Assembly: GCA_005893305.1 (NCBI GenBank)
Contig: VBOZ01000010.1
Coordinates: forward strand, 3,312 to 67,311
Direction: 5' to 3'
Length of the DNA stretch: 64,000 nucleotides
Source of the DNA: Candidatus Eisenbacteria bacterium
Lineage (GTDB): Bacteria; Eisenbacteria; RBG-16-71-46; SZUA-252
A model generated the notes under the pieces. That model ran no database searches, was not told where the DNA came from, and saw only the letters and a list, made by a program, of their open reading frames with translations. This document shows, piece by piece, positions 50,671 through 59,535 of the stretch (position 1 is the stretch's first letter; each line of letters opens with the position of its first letter). A program made the translations under genes and the position numbers.

Positions 50671-53514
50671 GTGACCACCACCTTCCCGACGACGATTGGG
50701 CCCTACCGGATCGACCGCGAGCTGGGCCGAGGCGGCATGGGCGTCGTCTTTCTCGGACACGACACGCGGCTCGATCGTGCTGTCGCGATCAAGGTCCTCC
50801 CCCCCGAAGTGGTGGCGAGCGCGGAGCAGCTCCAACGCTTCGAGCGCGAGGCCAGGTTGCTTGCCTCGCTCAGTCATCCCAATATCGCGGCGATTTACGG
50901 TGTTGAAGAGAGCGAGGGGGCGCGATACCTGATCCTCGAGCACGTCGAGGGCGAGTCGCTCGCGGAGCGGTTGGGCCGGGGGCCGCTGCCACTCGCCGAC
51001 ACGCTCGACATCTGCCACCAGATAGCCTCGGGGATCGAGGCGGCGCACGAAGGCGGCGTCATCCACAGGGATCTGAAGCCCGGAAACGTGATGATCACGC
51101 CGAGTGATGTCGTCAAGGTGCTGGACTTTGGCCTAGCGAAGGGAAAGGTCGCGGACTCTGATCTTGGGCGGTCGCCGACATTTCCGACCTCGCCCACGTT
51201 CCCGCAGTCCCCGACAATCGCGCCTTCGCCGACGTACCACGCACCGACCACGATCCCGGGCGTGGTTCTCGGAACGGCGGCCTATCTCTCCCCGGAACAG
51301 GCCCGGGGAAAGCCGCTCGACCGCCGCACGGACATTTGGTCCTTCGGCTGTGTGCTCTACCAGTGCCTCACTGGGAGCCTGGCGTTCGAGGGCGAGACCG
51401 TCTCGGACACGATCGCGAGGATCTTGGATAGGGACGTCGATTGGTCGCGCCTGCCCGGGAACACGCCGCCGGCCATCCGCGCACTCCTGGAGCGCTGTCT
51501 CGAGCCCGACGCGAGGAAGCGGCTTCGGGACATGGGCGACGCTCGACTTGCCTTCGAGGAGCTGAAGGCGGGCCGGGGCGTCGCCGCCCCGCCAGCCGCG
51601 GCCGCGGTGGAGGGAGCGCCCGGGAAGAGGGGCCTTGGCGCGATGAGCGGCGCGATGCTCGGTCTCGGCATCGTCGTTGTCGGGGCCCTGGCCCTCATAC
51701 TTTGGGGCGTGTTGGGTCTGGGCGGAGGTGGAGGGCGTGCCGGCCGCGCGGTTACGCGCGCTTCCGTCGAGATTCCGGTGGGATTGCAAGTGCTGCAATG
51801 GGAGATCGCACCCGACGGGCGAACCATCTTGATCCTCGCGCTGCCGCGCAGGACCGCGAAGGGAGAGGAGCCACAATCCCAGATCTACGCCCGGCGGATG
51901 GACCAACCTTCGTTCGAGCCAATTCGCGGGACCAGTCGAGCGAGCACCTTCATGCTGAGCCCGGATGGGAAGTCGATCTCATTTGTCGCCGCCTCCGAGC
52001 GATCGACTCAGACGCAGATGTTGAAGATGCCCACCGATGGAAGCGCCCCGCCCGTACCCATCGCGAAAGTGGATGTTGCTTTGCCCAGGCATCCGTCCTG
52101 GCTTGAGTCCGGCGATTTTCTCATTCCATCGACCAACGGTAAGGAATATTCACGCCTGCCCTCGACAGGCGGCCCGCCATCGAAGGCGCGACCATTCGAT
52201 GCCCCGGGATTCGACGGATCGTTCATTTTCAGGCGCCCGCTACCCGGCGATCGGGGTGTCTTGCTCGAGGCGATCTCGTATGAGGGCGGCGCCTACCAGC
52301 TGGGCGTCGGCGTCCTCGACCTGAGGTCCCGGAAAACGAAGATCCTGATTCGCGACGGGGGGAGCGCGGAATACTCACCCACAGGGCATCTTCTATTCAC
52401 GCGCGGAAACGCCCTACTCGCCGTTCCGTTCGATCTCGGGAGGCTGGAGGTGAAGGGGGAGCCGGTCGCGCTCCTGGGAGGACTGCGGGTCGTCGCGAGC
52501 GACGGGAACGCGGAAATCAGGCTAGCTTCCAACGGGACATTGCTCCACATGTTGGGTGGAAACGTCGGGCAGGACCGCCGCGCCGTGGTCGTGGATGCGG
52601 GAGGCAAGATCTCCGAGTGGTCGGGAGAGAGGCAGCCATTCGAGTCGCTCGTGAAGGCCTCACCAGACGGGAGTCGCTTCGCGGTCGTCATCGGGGACGC
52701 GGGGGGAATCTACGAGATCTGGGTCTCCGATCGAGGCGCCCCGGTCTCCCGGCGCGTGATCGCCGTCTCCGGAGTCGACGCCTATATGCCCGAGTGGTCC
52801 CCCGACGGTGCGAAGCTCGCCTTCAACCAAAACGGGCGAGGCAACGTCAACGGAGTCTACATCGCCAACGCCGACGGGAGCGGCGCGGCCTGGAGGATCG
52901 TCAAAGGCGAAGAGGACACTCCAGTCGTCCCGACGTCGTGGTCTCCGGACGGCGCACAGCTCCTCTGCTGCGCCCGACTCCCCTCCGGCCGAGCCGATCT
53001 CATGGTCGCACCGGTCTCCCAACCGCACGAGGTAGATGCGCGGAGGGTCTTCGGGGAAGGCCCGTCGCGCTGGTCGGGATGCTTTTCACCGGATGGTCGG
53101 ATGCTCGCGTACATGTCCAACGAAACGGGACAGCACGAGGCCCACGTTTGTAGATGGGAACAGGGTGGTCCTGTGGGCCAGCCGATCCTGGCATCGCGGA
53201 ACGGGGGAAACTACTGGCTGAGGTGGAGTCGGGACGGCAAGCATCTGTATTACGAGTCAAGTCAGAACGAGGTCGCGTCCGTCGACATCAGCACCACGCC
53301 GCGACTAAGCGCGTCGGCTCCGAAGATTGCATGGGACCTGGGCGCACTCCGGACCGTGAGCGATGGGAGCAGCTCCCTGTTCGACCTCCTGCCTGACGGC
53401 AACCTTCTCGTGATCCAGAAGGGCGAAGACGAAGACGATCTCACGCGCTTCGACGTCGCGTTCAATTTCTTCGAAGAAATGCGCGCGAAGCTCCGCAAGG
53501 GATCGAAGAGGTAG
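50671..53514 (+). CDS. Ser/Thr protein kinase with periplasmic PD40/WD40-type beta-propeller
   Basis: 947 residues from GTG 50671. The cytoplasmic PknB-type kinase has the glycine loop GRGGMGVVFLGHD, ATP lysine K41 (VAIKVLPPE), the HRDLKPGN catalytic loop (D134) and D152-F-G, with domain end near 290. The activation loop is unusually long and carries four SPT/TSPT units (~168-190). A single TM helix (~326-350, GLGIVVVGALALILWGVLGL) leads to a ~590-residue C-terminal part with TolB/PD40 repeats (MLSPDGKSISFVAA, EWSPDGAKLAFNQNGRG, SWSPDGAQLLCC, CFSPDGRMLAYMSN). Probably senses something outside the inner membrane and phosphorylates cytoplasmic targets. Confidence 0.93.
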   Translation: MTTTFPTTIGPYRIDRELGRGGMGVVFLGHDTRLDRAVAIKVLPPEVVASAEQLQRFEREARLLASLSHPNIAAIYGVEESEGARYLILEHVEGESLAERLGRGPLPLADTLDICHQIASGIEAAHEGGVIHRDLKPGNVMITPSDVVKVLDFGLAKGKVADSDLGRSPTFPTSPTFPQSPTIAPSPTYHAPTTIPGVVLGTAAYLSPEQARGKPLDRRTDIWSFGCVLYQCLTGSLAFEGETVSDTIARILDRDVDWSRLPGNTPPAIRALLERCLEPDARKRLRDMGDARLAFEELKAGRGVAAPPAAAAVEGAPGKRGLGAMSGAMLGLGIVVVGALALILWGVLGLGGGGGRAGRAVTRASVEIPVGLQVLQWEIAPDGRTILILALPRRTAKGEEPQSQIYARRMDQPSFEPIRGTSRASTFMLSPDGKSISFVAASERSTQTQMLKMPTDGSAPPVPIAKVDVALPRHPSWLESGDFLIPSTNGKEYSRLPSTGGPPSKARPFDAPGFDGSFIFRRPLPGDRGVLLEAISYEGGAYQLGVGVLDLRSRKTKILIRDGGSAEYSPTGHLLFTRGNALLAVPFDLGRLEVKGEPVALLGGLRVVASDGNAEIRLASNGTLLHMLGGNVGQDRRAVVVDAGGKISEWSGERQPFESLVKASPDGSRFAVVIGDAGGIYEIWVSDRGAPVSRRVIAVSGVDAYMPEWSPDGAKLAFNQNGRGNVNGVYIANADGSGAAWRIVKGEEDTPVVPTSWSPDGAQLLCCARLPSGRADLMVAPVSQPHEVDARRVFGEGPSRWSGCFSPDGRMLAYMSNETGQHEAHVCRWEQGGPVGQPILASRNGGNYWLRWSRDGKHLYYESSQNEVASVDISTTPRLSASAPKIAWDLGALRTVSDGSSSLFDLLPDGNLLVIQKGEDEDDLTRFDVAFNFFEEMRAKLRKGSKR

Positions 53515-53549
53515 GTGCTGGGGAGGATGGTGGAGACCGGCAGTGTATA

Positions 53550-53612
53550 GTGCAATTTGCACGCGGCAATTAGTGGATTCCGCGAGAAAGACTGAATCCG
53601 ACAGGAGTCGGA
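53550..53612 (+). other. palindromes in the kinase/53.7-kb intergenic gap
   Basis: GTGCAATTTGCAC (53550-53562) is a perfect 13-bp palindrome. TCCGAC / GTCGGA (53597-53612) is a 6-bp hairpin. The first may be an operator for the 53.7-kb gene and the second a weak terminator; no T tract. Confidence 0.3.
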
Positions 53613-53674
53613 CGGGTTCCAATTTGGTGGGGGCATGTCCACCTCATAAGACGTAGCTTGGTCTGGAGGTTTCC

Positions 53675-54076
53675 ATGAAACGCACATCGATTTTATTCGG
53701 CTGTCTTCTGACACTCGCAGTTCTCGCGCTGGGTTTCGGCGCGCGCTCGGCCCCGACGACCTCTGCGCCGACGGAGGCCCAGGCTGTAGGGGAGCCGGCG
53801 TATCTGAATTGCACCGTCCGGGCCGTCGACGTGAAGACCAGGACCGTCGAAGTCATCACGGGCGTGGGCTACGCGCTCCGCCTCTATCGCATGAGTGTCG
53901 CTCCGGCCTGCGAGATCAGCGTCGGCGGGTCCGCGGCCGAGCTCAACAACATCAAGCCGGGCACGATTGTTCGGGTTCGCTACCAGCCCGTGCCTGCGGG
54001 GCCGAAGGCTCCCCCGCGGTTGATGGCGAGCGCCATTGAGACCGTTTCATTCTCGGAGAGCGGAGGTGTGCGGTGA
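53675..54076 (+). CDS. small exported protein of unknown function
   Basis: 133 residues; ATG 53675 with GGAGG ~6 nt upstream. Signal peptide ~1-25 (MKRTSILFGCLLTLAVLALG). The mature ~95 residues form an OB-like or beta-barrel pattern (CTVRAVDVKTRTVEVITGVG, IKPGTIVRVRYQPVP, AIETVSF) with two cysteines (LNCTVR and PACEIS) that could form a disulfide. Overlaps the start of the downstream diheme oxidoreductase (GTGA), so the two are co-expressed and it may assist that protein. Confidence 0.7.
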   Translation: MKRTSILFGCLLTLAVLALGFGARSAPTTSAPTEAQAVGEPAYLNCTVRAVDVKTRTVEVITGVGYALRLYRMSVAPACEISVGGSAAELNNIKPGTIVRVRYQPVPAGPKAPPRLMASAIETVSFSESGGVR

Positions 54077-55257
54077 GCCGCGCGGCCGCGACGTTCGCCG
54101 CGCTGACGCTGGGCGCCGTGATCCTCTGCGCGGGATGCGCCAAGCCTCCCAAGCCGGGTGAGCCGCTCGTCGGGCTGACCCCCGAGGAACGAGCGCTCTT
54201 CGACCGCGGCAAGGCTCGGTTCACGACGGTATTCACGCCGGGGACTGGTTTGGGTCCCACGTTCAACTCGGACGCTTGCGCCGAGTGCCACGAGGATCCG
54301 GCCGTCGGAGGCCGCGGCGACGAGGTCGAGGTGCACGTGAGCGCGTTTATGCCGGAGACCGGGTTCTGCGATCCCTTGGTCGACAAGGGTGGATTCGTGA
54401 TCGAGCAAAAGGTGACGCCGGCGCTCCACGCCGCGCTCGGCATCGACAGCGAGCCACTGCCCCCCGACGCGACGGTCGCGCACCGAACGACGCCGGACGT
54501 CCTCGGCTTTGGCCTCTTGGACGCGATCCCGGATTCGGTCATCCTGGCCAACGCCGATCCCGACGATCGGAATCACGACGGAATCTCCGGCCGCCCCAAC
54601 CGATTCTTCGACGGACGGATCGGACGCTTCGGCCGTAAGGCGCTCGTCCCGACGCTCGCGGAATTCAACAACGGAGCCTACGCGGCGGAGATGGGAATCA
54701 CGAGCCCGGCCGTCCCCAACGAGGAGACGGTCGGAGGGCAGCCGATTCCAGCGGGCGTCGACTCTGTGCCCGAGCCGGAGATCAATCAGGAAGGGCTCGA
54801 TCTGACCAACGCCTTCGTCCGCTTCCTCTCGCCGCCGGCGCCCGAGAAGCTCTCCAAGGTCGGGAAGCGCGGACGGCAGCTATTCACCGAGGTCGGATGC
54901 AACCGGTGCCACCTGCCGGCCCTCTGGACGGGGAACAACCCGGTGCGGGCGCTCCGGTACAAGAAGGTCGCCGCCTATACCGACCTTCTGCTCCACGACA
55001 TGGGTCCGGAGCTGGCCGATATGTGCTTGGGTCAGGCATCGCCGTCCGAGTTCCGGACCGAGCCGCTAATGGGTCTTCGGTTCTCGGCAAACTCGGAAGG
55101 CGAGGGCGAGGCGAGCTTCCTTCACGATGGTCGGGCCAAGACGGTCGAGGAGGCAATTCGGATGCACGGTGGGGAAGGGGCGGCTTCGCGCGACAAATTC
55201 GCGGCGCTCTCAGAAGCGGAGCGGGCGGCTCTGATCAAGTTCCTAGAGTCTCTGTAA
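54073..55257 (+). CDS. diheme cytochrome lipoprotein (DUF1111 / thiol-oxidoreductase-like)
   Basis: 394 residues from GTG 54073. The lipobox LCAG-C22 follows a signal peptide, so it is a lipoprotein. Two heme c sites are visible: C69-A-E-C72-H73 (NSDACAECHEDPAVGG) and C276-N-R-C279-H280 (FTEVGCNRCHLPAL). Family segments include GFGLLDAIPDSVI, DGISGRPN, GRFGRKALVPTL, LLHDMGPELADM and SFLHDGRAKTVEEAIRMHGG. The di-heme oxidoreductase family includes MauG-related peroxidase-like proteins and unassigned periplasmic oxidoreductases. Substrate unknown. Confidence 0.88.
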   Translation: MSRAAATFAALTLGAVILCAGCAKPPKPGEPLVGLTPEERALFDRGKARFTTVFTPGTGLGPTFNSDACAECHEDPAVGGRGDEVEVHVSAFMPETGFCDPLVDKGGFVIEQKVTPALHAALGIDSEPLPPDATVAHRTTPDVLGFGLLDAIPDSVILANADPDDRNHDGISGRPNRFFDGRIGRFGRKALVPTLAEFNNGAYAAEMGITSPAVPNEETVGGQPIPAGVDSVPEPEINQEGLDLTNAFVRFLSPPAPEKLSKVGKRGRQLFTEVGCNRCHLPALWTGNNPVRALRYKKVAAYTDLLLHDMGPELADMCLGQASPSEFRTEPLMGLRFSANSEGEGEASFLHDGRAKTVEEAIRMHGGEGAASRDKFAALSEAERAALIKFLESL

Positions 55258-55285
55258 CGCTCGGGGGTATAGAAGGTGGTGTCCC

Positions 55286-55786
55286 ATGCAAAATGCTTGG
55301 GTCGGACTCATCGGGGCGTTCGCCGGCGCGCTGATCGTCGGGATCTCCCATTTCATCAGTGCCCGATCTCAGTTCAAGTGGGATAAAGGTTGGGAGCGGA
55401 GGACGCTGTACCGCTCCAAGCTCGAGGACCTCTACGCCGCGGTCGGCGATCTTCGAGGCGCCTATTTGGAGGTCGTCGCGGGCTGCGTCGCGCGCATGCC
55501 CAGTGACCGGATCGCAGCTCCCAAGGATTTCCCCGTGGAGCGGCTACGGATGCTGATCGGCTTCTACGCGCCCGAGGTCCGTCCGTTCCTCCCGAGGCTG
55601 GAGGAAGCGAGACGGGAATTCGGAGACGCCATGCTCCAGCTCATCGCGAGGCAGGAGATGAAGGACGTGCAGGGCTGGTCGGATGGCATCGGGCGCGTTG
55701 GGGGCGCCTTCAAGAGGCTCGACCTGATCTTTGACGAGATGGAGGACGAGCTGATCGCCCTCTCGAAGCGCTGGCTGCAGAACTAG
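55286..55786 (+). CDS. small membrane-anchored protein of unknown function
   Basis: 166 residues. One N-terminal TM helix (WVGLIGAFAGALIVGISHFI) followed by a charged helical region: WDKGWERRTLYRSKLEDLYA, RMLIGFYAPEVRPFLPRLEE, LDLIFDEMEDELIALSKRWL. A helical-bundle cytoplasmic domain is likely. No family recognised. Start ATG 55286 has GAAGGTGG upstream. It lies 28 bp after the diheme oxidoreductase on the same strand but shows no obvious functional link. Confidence 0.65.
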   Translation: MQNAWVGLIGAFAGALIVGISHFISARSQFKWDKGWERRTLYRSKLEDLYAAVGDLRGAYLEVVAGCVARMPSDRIAAPKDFPVERLRMLIGFYAPEVRPFLPRLEEARREFGDAMLQLIARQEMKDVQGWSDGIGRVGGAFKRLDLIFDEMEDELIALSKRWLQN

Positions 55787-55819
55787 GGACGGCGTCCCGG
55801 CGGCGAACCTCCGGCGACG

Positions 55820-57109
55820 CTACCCTTCCGAGCCTGCGAGCGCGCGCGCGCCCACGGCGAAGCCGACGACCCCGGCCGCGAGCAGAATGCCGACGGGGAC
55901 CGCCATCTCTTGCGCCGAAAATCCCCGCCAGATCGCGCCCTCCACGGCGAGGACACCCCATTTCACCAGGCTGAAGTTGCTTACGCTCTGCATCCACGCA
56001 GGCATCGCGATCAGCGGGATCATGCCTCCGCCGGTCATCGACATGACGAGGAGCACCGCCCAGCCGGCCCCGGCGACCGCGGAGTGCGTGCGGCCGAAGA
56101 CCGAGATCAGCATCATGAGTCCCGTGAAGCAGAACGCCGCCGCGACGAGCGCGACCGCCAGTGCGGGCGGGTTCGTGATCCGCACGTTGAAGACCACCGC
56201 GGCGAGGACGAGCAGCAGGGTCGCAGCCCCGAGGGCGGCGAGGAACGCGGCGAGCCCCTTCCCGGCGAGCACCTGGGACCTCGAGATCGGCGCGAGTCGA
56301 AGCCGGAGAAACGTTCCGCGGATCCGCTCGTGGACGATCGAGATGGCGAAGCTCATGCAGACCCCGATCAGAGCCCACATGACCGAGGACGGGAACGTGA
56401 TCTCGTAGGCGTTCCGCGGCCCGTTCTCCTCCTCGGCGATGTCGATGACCTTGATCCTCGGGCCGCCCGCGCCCGCGGCGGTGGTAGCGGCGGCGCCGGT
56501 CGTGTCGCCGGCACCCTCCGTGGAGTCCAACGAAACCATGAAGCGCTCGAGATTGTTGAGGACACCGGCCGCGCGGCGCCGCTCTTCGGGGGATCGCGTG
56601 AGGTCGGTCTGGAGGGTCGCCAGGCTCTGGCGGATCATCTCGCGCCCGCTCCCGCCCGTCGAGAATTGCCCGCGCATCGTGGAGAATGTCGCGGCGGTCA
56701 CAAGCCCCCGAAGATAGCCGGCCTCCGCGCGGCGACTGGGGTCCAGCCCGAGCTCGATCATCGCGCTGTCGCCTCCGAAGCCGAACGATCGGCCGGCGCC
56801 GGGCCAGAGCGCGACGTAGGCGACGAGCTGGCCCCGCCGCACGAGCAGACGCGCCGAGTCGAGGTCGGCCTCGCGCACGCGGAGCGCTTCCGATTTCTTG
56901 AGCTCCGAGAGGAACGCGCGGGCGTAGGGGCTTCCGTCCTTGTCCACGACCGCGATCGGCATCGCGGCCCGATTTCCGCTTCCGCCGGAGCTGATGGCGC
57001 CGAAGAAGACCGCCATCAGGATGGGAAAGAGAAGCACCCAGAAGAAGCCGGCCTTGTCCCGCGCCAGGAGCTTGAGGTCTTTGAGCGCGATCGTGAGGAT
57101 GGCGTTCAC
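55820..57109 (-). CDS. ABC-2 type transporter permease
   Basis: 429 residues. N-terminal TM (DKAGFFWVLLFPILMAVFFG), a large extracytoplasmic domain ~45-235 and a membrane core with helices near VMWALIGVCMSFAISIVHE, AALGAATLLLVLAAVVFN, ALVAAAFCFTGLMMLISVFG, AGWAVLLVMSMTGGGMIPLI and GILLAAGVVGFAVGARALAG. The motif ISIVHERIRGTFLRLRLAPI is typical of ABC-2 permeases. ATG 57109 is two bases after the ATPase stop. Substrate not evident; a Na+ or drug exporter type (NatAB-like) is possible. Confidence 0.88.
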   Translation of the reverse strand: MNAILTIALKDLKLLARDKAGFFWVLLFPILMAVFFGAISSGGSGNRAAMPIAVVDKDGSPYARAFLSELKKSEALRVREADLDSARLLVRRGQLVAYVALWPGAGRSFGFGGDSAMIELGLDPSRRAEAGYLRGLVTAATFSTMRGQFSTGGSGREMIRQSLATLQTDLTRSPEERRRAAGVLNNLERFMVSLDSTEGAGDTTGAAATTAAGAGGPRIKVIDIAEEENGPRNAYEITFPSSVMWALIGVCMSFAISIVHERIRGTFLRLRLAPISRSQVLAGKGLAAFLAALGAATLLLVLAAVVFNVRITNPPALAVALVAAAFCFTGLMMLISVFGRTHSAVAGAGWAVLLVMSMTGGGMIPLIAMPAWMQSVSNFSLVKWGVLAVEGAIWRGFSAQEMAVPVGILLAAGVVGFAVGARALAGSEG

Positions 57110-57111
57110 GG

Positions 57112-58008
57112 TCAGTCCCTCAGCTTCTTGCCGGTGAGATGGAGGAACACCGCCTCAAGATCGGCCCGCTCGATCGAGACGTGTTGGAACGCGTCTCCCA
57201 TTCCGGCGATCCGCCCGAGCACCTCCATGGGTCGCTCGGTTCGGACGCGGAGGGTATTCTCTTCCCACTCGCCGCCCAGATCCTCGAGCGCCGCCGGCTT
57301 TCGCGCGAATTCGACCTGCACGGTCGGCGGCCCACCGTGGGCGCGAAGCAGACCCTCGACGGTGTCGAGGGCCAGGATCTTCCCCCGGTCGATGATCGCG
57401 ACGCGATCGCAGAGGCGCTGCGCCTCCTCCATGTAGTGGGTGGTGTAGACGATCGTCCGTCCCAGCCGCTTCAGCGATTCGATGTTGTCGAAGATGAGAT
57501 TTCGCGACTGAGGGTCCACGCCGACGGTCGGCTCGTCGAGGAGGATCACGGGCGGGTCGTGGAGAATGCCGCTGACGAGGTTGAGACGGCGCTGCATCCC
57601 GCCGGAGTAGGTCGAGACGCGATCCTTCCTGCGCGCGGCGAGCCCCGAGAATTCGAGGGCCATCTCGATCCGCGTCTTCCGGACGTCGGCGCCCAGGTTG
57701 TAGAGCTTTCCGAAGAACTCGAGGTTCTCCTCGGCGGTCAGGTCCTCATAGAGCGCGATCGGCTGCGGCGCGACGCCGATCTTGGCTCGCACCGAGGGCC
57801 GCGTCGGGTCGGCCTCGCCGTCGAGGCGCACCTCGCCTGAGTCCGGACGAAGGGCGCCGACGACGCAGTGGATCGTCGTGGACTTGCCGGCGCCGTTCGG
57901 GCCGAGGAGGCCGAAACACTCCCCTCGCTCCACCTCGAAGGAGATCCCGTCTACGGCGACGGTCGCGCCGTACGATTTTTTGAGGTTCCGCACTTCGATC
58001 GCGGGCAT
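57112..58008 (-). CDS. ABC transporter ATP-binding protein
   Basis: 298 residues. Walker A GPNGAGKS (36-43), Q-loop region VAPQPIALYEDL, signature YSGGMQRRL (variant of LSGGQ), Walker B VILLDEPTVGVDPQ and H-switch YTTHYMEEAQRL. The C-terminal ~90 residues are the extra beta domain of DrrA/NatA-type ATPases. Forms the energising half of the exporter with the downstream permease. Confidence 0.95.
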   Translation of the reverse strand: MPAIEVRNLKKSYGATVAVDGISFEVERGECFGLLGPNGAGKSTTIHCVVGALRPDSGEVRLDGEADPTRPSVRAKIGVAPQPIALYEDLTAEENLEFFGKLYNLGADVRKTRIEMALEFSGLAARRKDRVSTYSGGMQRRLNLVSGILHDPPVILLDEPTVGVDPQSRNLIFDNIESLKRLGRTIVYTTHYMEEAQRLCDRVAIIDRGKILALDTVEGLLRAHGGPPTVQVEFARKPAALEDLGGEWEENTLRVRTERPMEVLGRIAGMGDAFQHVSIERADLEAVFLHLTGKKLRD

Positions 58009-58036
58009 GGTCAGACCGCGGAAGGTAGCATAGACT
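58008..58036 (+). promoter_or_regulatory. putative amidohydrolase promoter, leaderless
   Basis: -35 TGGTCA (58008-58013), 17-nt spacer, -10 TAGACT (58031-58036), ending 7 nt before ATG 58044. No SD between. The -35 overlaps the start codon region of the divergent ABC ATPase. Confidence 0.42.
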
Positions 58037-58043
58037 GCCCGCG

Positions 58044-59351
58044 ATGACCCGCCCGGCTTGGGTTCCTGCCGCAGTCCTATGCGTGACCGTGTTTTGCGCG
58101 GCCGGATTGGCCGTCGCTTCCGACGGCGCGTCCGCGGCGGAGGTCACGGCCATCCGCTTCGGGCGCCTGATCGACGGAAGAGGGGGCGTCATCCCCGACG
58201 CGGTCGTCATCGTGGAAGGGGATCGCATCCGCGCTCGCGGCCCTGCGTCGAGCACCCCCGTGCCCGCGGGCGCCACGGTCCTGGATCTCTCCCGATTCAC
58301 CGCGATTCCAGGTCTCATCGACGTGCATACGCACCTCACTTACTACTGGGATCACGCCGCCGGGACCAATCCGTGGGTTGAGCTCGGCGCCCGCCGCACG
58401 TCCGAGACGGTCTATCTCGCCCAGGAGAACGCGCGCCGGACCTTGGAAGCGGGCGTCACGACCGTGCGCGACCTCGGCTCCTGGGACTACATGGACATCG
58501 CGATGCGGGACCTGATCGCGCGCGGGGCGATGGTGGGGCCGCGGATGTTCGTCTGCGGGCACGGCCTTCATCCCACGTACACCCCGTTCAAGCCGGGCTA
58601 TGCGGAGCCGGACGGCGGCCTGGCGGACGGGCCGGAGGCGGTTACGCGCGTCGTGCGGCAGAACATCGCCGCGGGCGCGGACGTGATCAAGCTCTACGGG
58701 TCGACCGGGAGCGCCGACGACGTCACGGGCGACCAGACGTATACGTTCGAGGAGATGAAGGCGGCGGTCGACGCCGCGCGCGCGCGGGGGAAGCGGGTCG
58801 CGATCCACTCCTACGGGCCGGACGGAGCGCGCGACGCGGTGCGGGCCGGCGCGACCTCGGTCGAGCACGCGACCGGCATGGACGATGGGACCATTCGGGA
58901 AATGGCCCGGCGAGGCGTCTATTACGTCCCGACGATCGACCACAACCGCTACTACGCGGAGCACGCCGCGGAATTCGGCTACGACTCGGCGGCCGTGGCC
59001 CGGCTCAACGACTACCGGACGCGAAATCTCGAGACGCTGCGGCACGCGATCAAGGCGGGGGTGAAGGTCGCGATGGGCTCCGACGCGGTCTTCACGATGT
59101 TCGGCGAGAACACCTGGGAGCTGGGCTGGTTCGTCAAGGCCGGCATGACGCCGGCGCAAGCGCTCGCGACCGCGACAACCAACGCTGCGGGGCTCCTCGG
59201 CATGGGGAAGGATCTCGGCGCGGTCGCGCCCGGCTGCTACGCGGACATCGTGGCGGTGGAAGGGGATCCGCTTACCGATATCGCGGCCGTGACGAAGGGC
59301 GTGCGCTGGGTGATGAAGGGCGGAAAGGTGGTCGTGGACCGGACCCGCTAA
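58044..59351 (+). CDS. exported amidohydrolase-superfamily protein (imidazolonepropionase/prolidase-like)
   Basis: 435 residues. Signal peptide ~1-26 (VLCVTVFCAAGLAVA). Metal-dependent hydrolase fold: an N-terminal beta-sandwich with VEGDRIRARG, H95-x-H97 in GLIDVHTHL, the probable carbamylated Lys216 in DVIKLYGS, metal His in RVAIHSYG and TSVEHATG, and catalytic Asp in VAMGSDAVF. This pattern occurs in secreted Xaa-Pro dipeptidase-like and isoaspartyl-type amidohydrolases. Peptide or amide hydrolysis in the periplasm is likely; the exact substrate is not determinable. Confidence 0.9.
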   Translation: MTRPAWVPAAVLCVTVFCAAGLAVASDGASAAEVTAIRFGRLIDGRGGVIPDAVVIVEGDRIRARGPASSTPVPAGATVLDLSRFTAIPGLIDVHTHLTYYWDHAAGTNPWVELGARRTSETVYLAQENARRTLEAGVTTVRDLGSWDYMDIAMRDLIARGAMVGPRMFVCGHGLHPTYTPFKPGYAEPDGGLADGPEAVTRVVRQNIAAGADVIKLYGSTGSADDVTGDQTYTFEEMKAAVDAARARGKRVAIHSYGPDGARDAVRAGATSVEHATGMDDGTIREMARRGVYYVPTIDHNRYYAEHAAEFGYDSAAVARLNDYRTRNLETLRHAIKAGVKVAMGSDAVFTMFGENTWELGWFVKAGMTPAQALATATTNAAGLLGMGKDLGAVAPGCYADIVAVEGDPLTDIAAVTKGVRWVMKGGKVVVDRTR

Positions 59352-59383
59352 AGAGCTGAGGCTGCGTGCCGATAACTCATAGC

Positions 59384-59512
59384 ATGCAACACCACAGCAC
59401 CCGCGGCATCGGCATTCGCTTTCTGATCGGGCTCACGCTCCCGGTCACCGGCATCGCGCTCGTCCTCTGGACGGTGGTGCAGCTCTTCATCCTCCAGACA
59501 TCGCGCATCTAG
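59384..59512 (+). CDS. 42-residue single-pass membrane protein
   Basis: Starts ATG 59384 (MQHHSTRGIGIRFLIGLTLP), continues VTGIALVLWTVVQLFILQTS, then RI-stop. The peptide has a basic N-terminus, a ~25-residue hydrophobic helix and a short C-terminal tail, so it is a plausible small membrane protein. It lies in the otherwise empty gap between the amidohydrolase stop and the convergent regulator stop. No clear SD. A chance open frame cannot be excluded. Confidence 0.42.
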   Translation: MQHHSTRGIGIRFLIGLTLPVTGIALVLWTVVQLFILQTSRI

Positions 59513-59535
59513 GTCCGCCGGGCCCCTCCCGCAAT

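Noticed and set aside
53550-53562. Palindrome GTGCAATTTGCAC as a mobile-element end or attachment site
   Set aside because: Only one copy was noticed and there is no transposase or integrase nearby.
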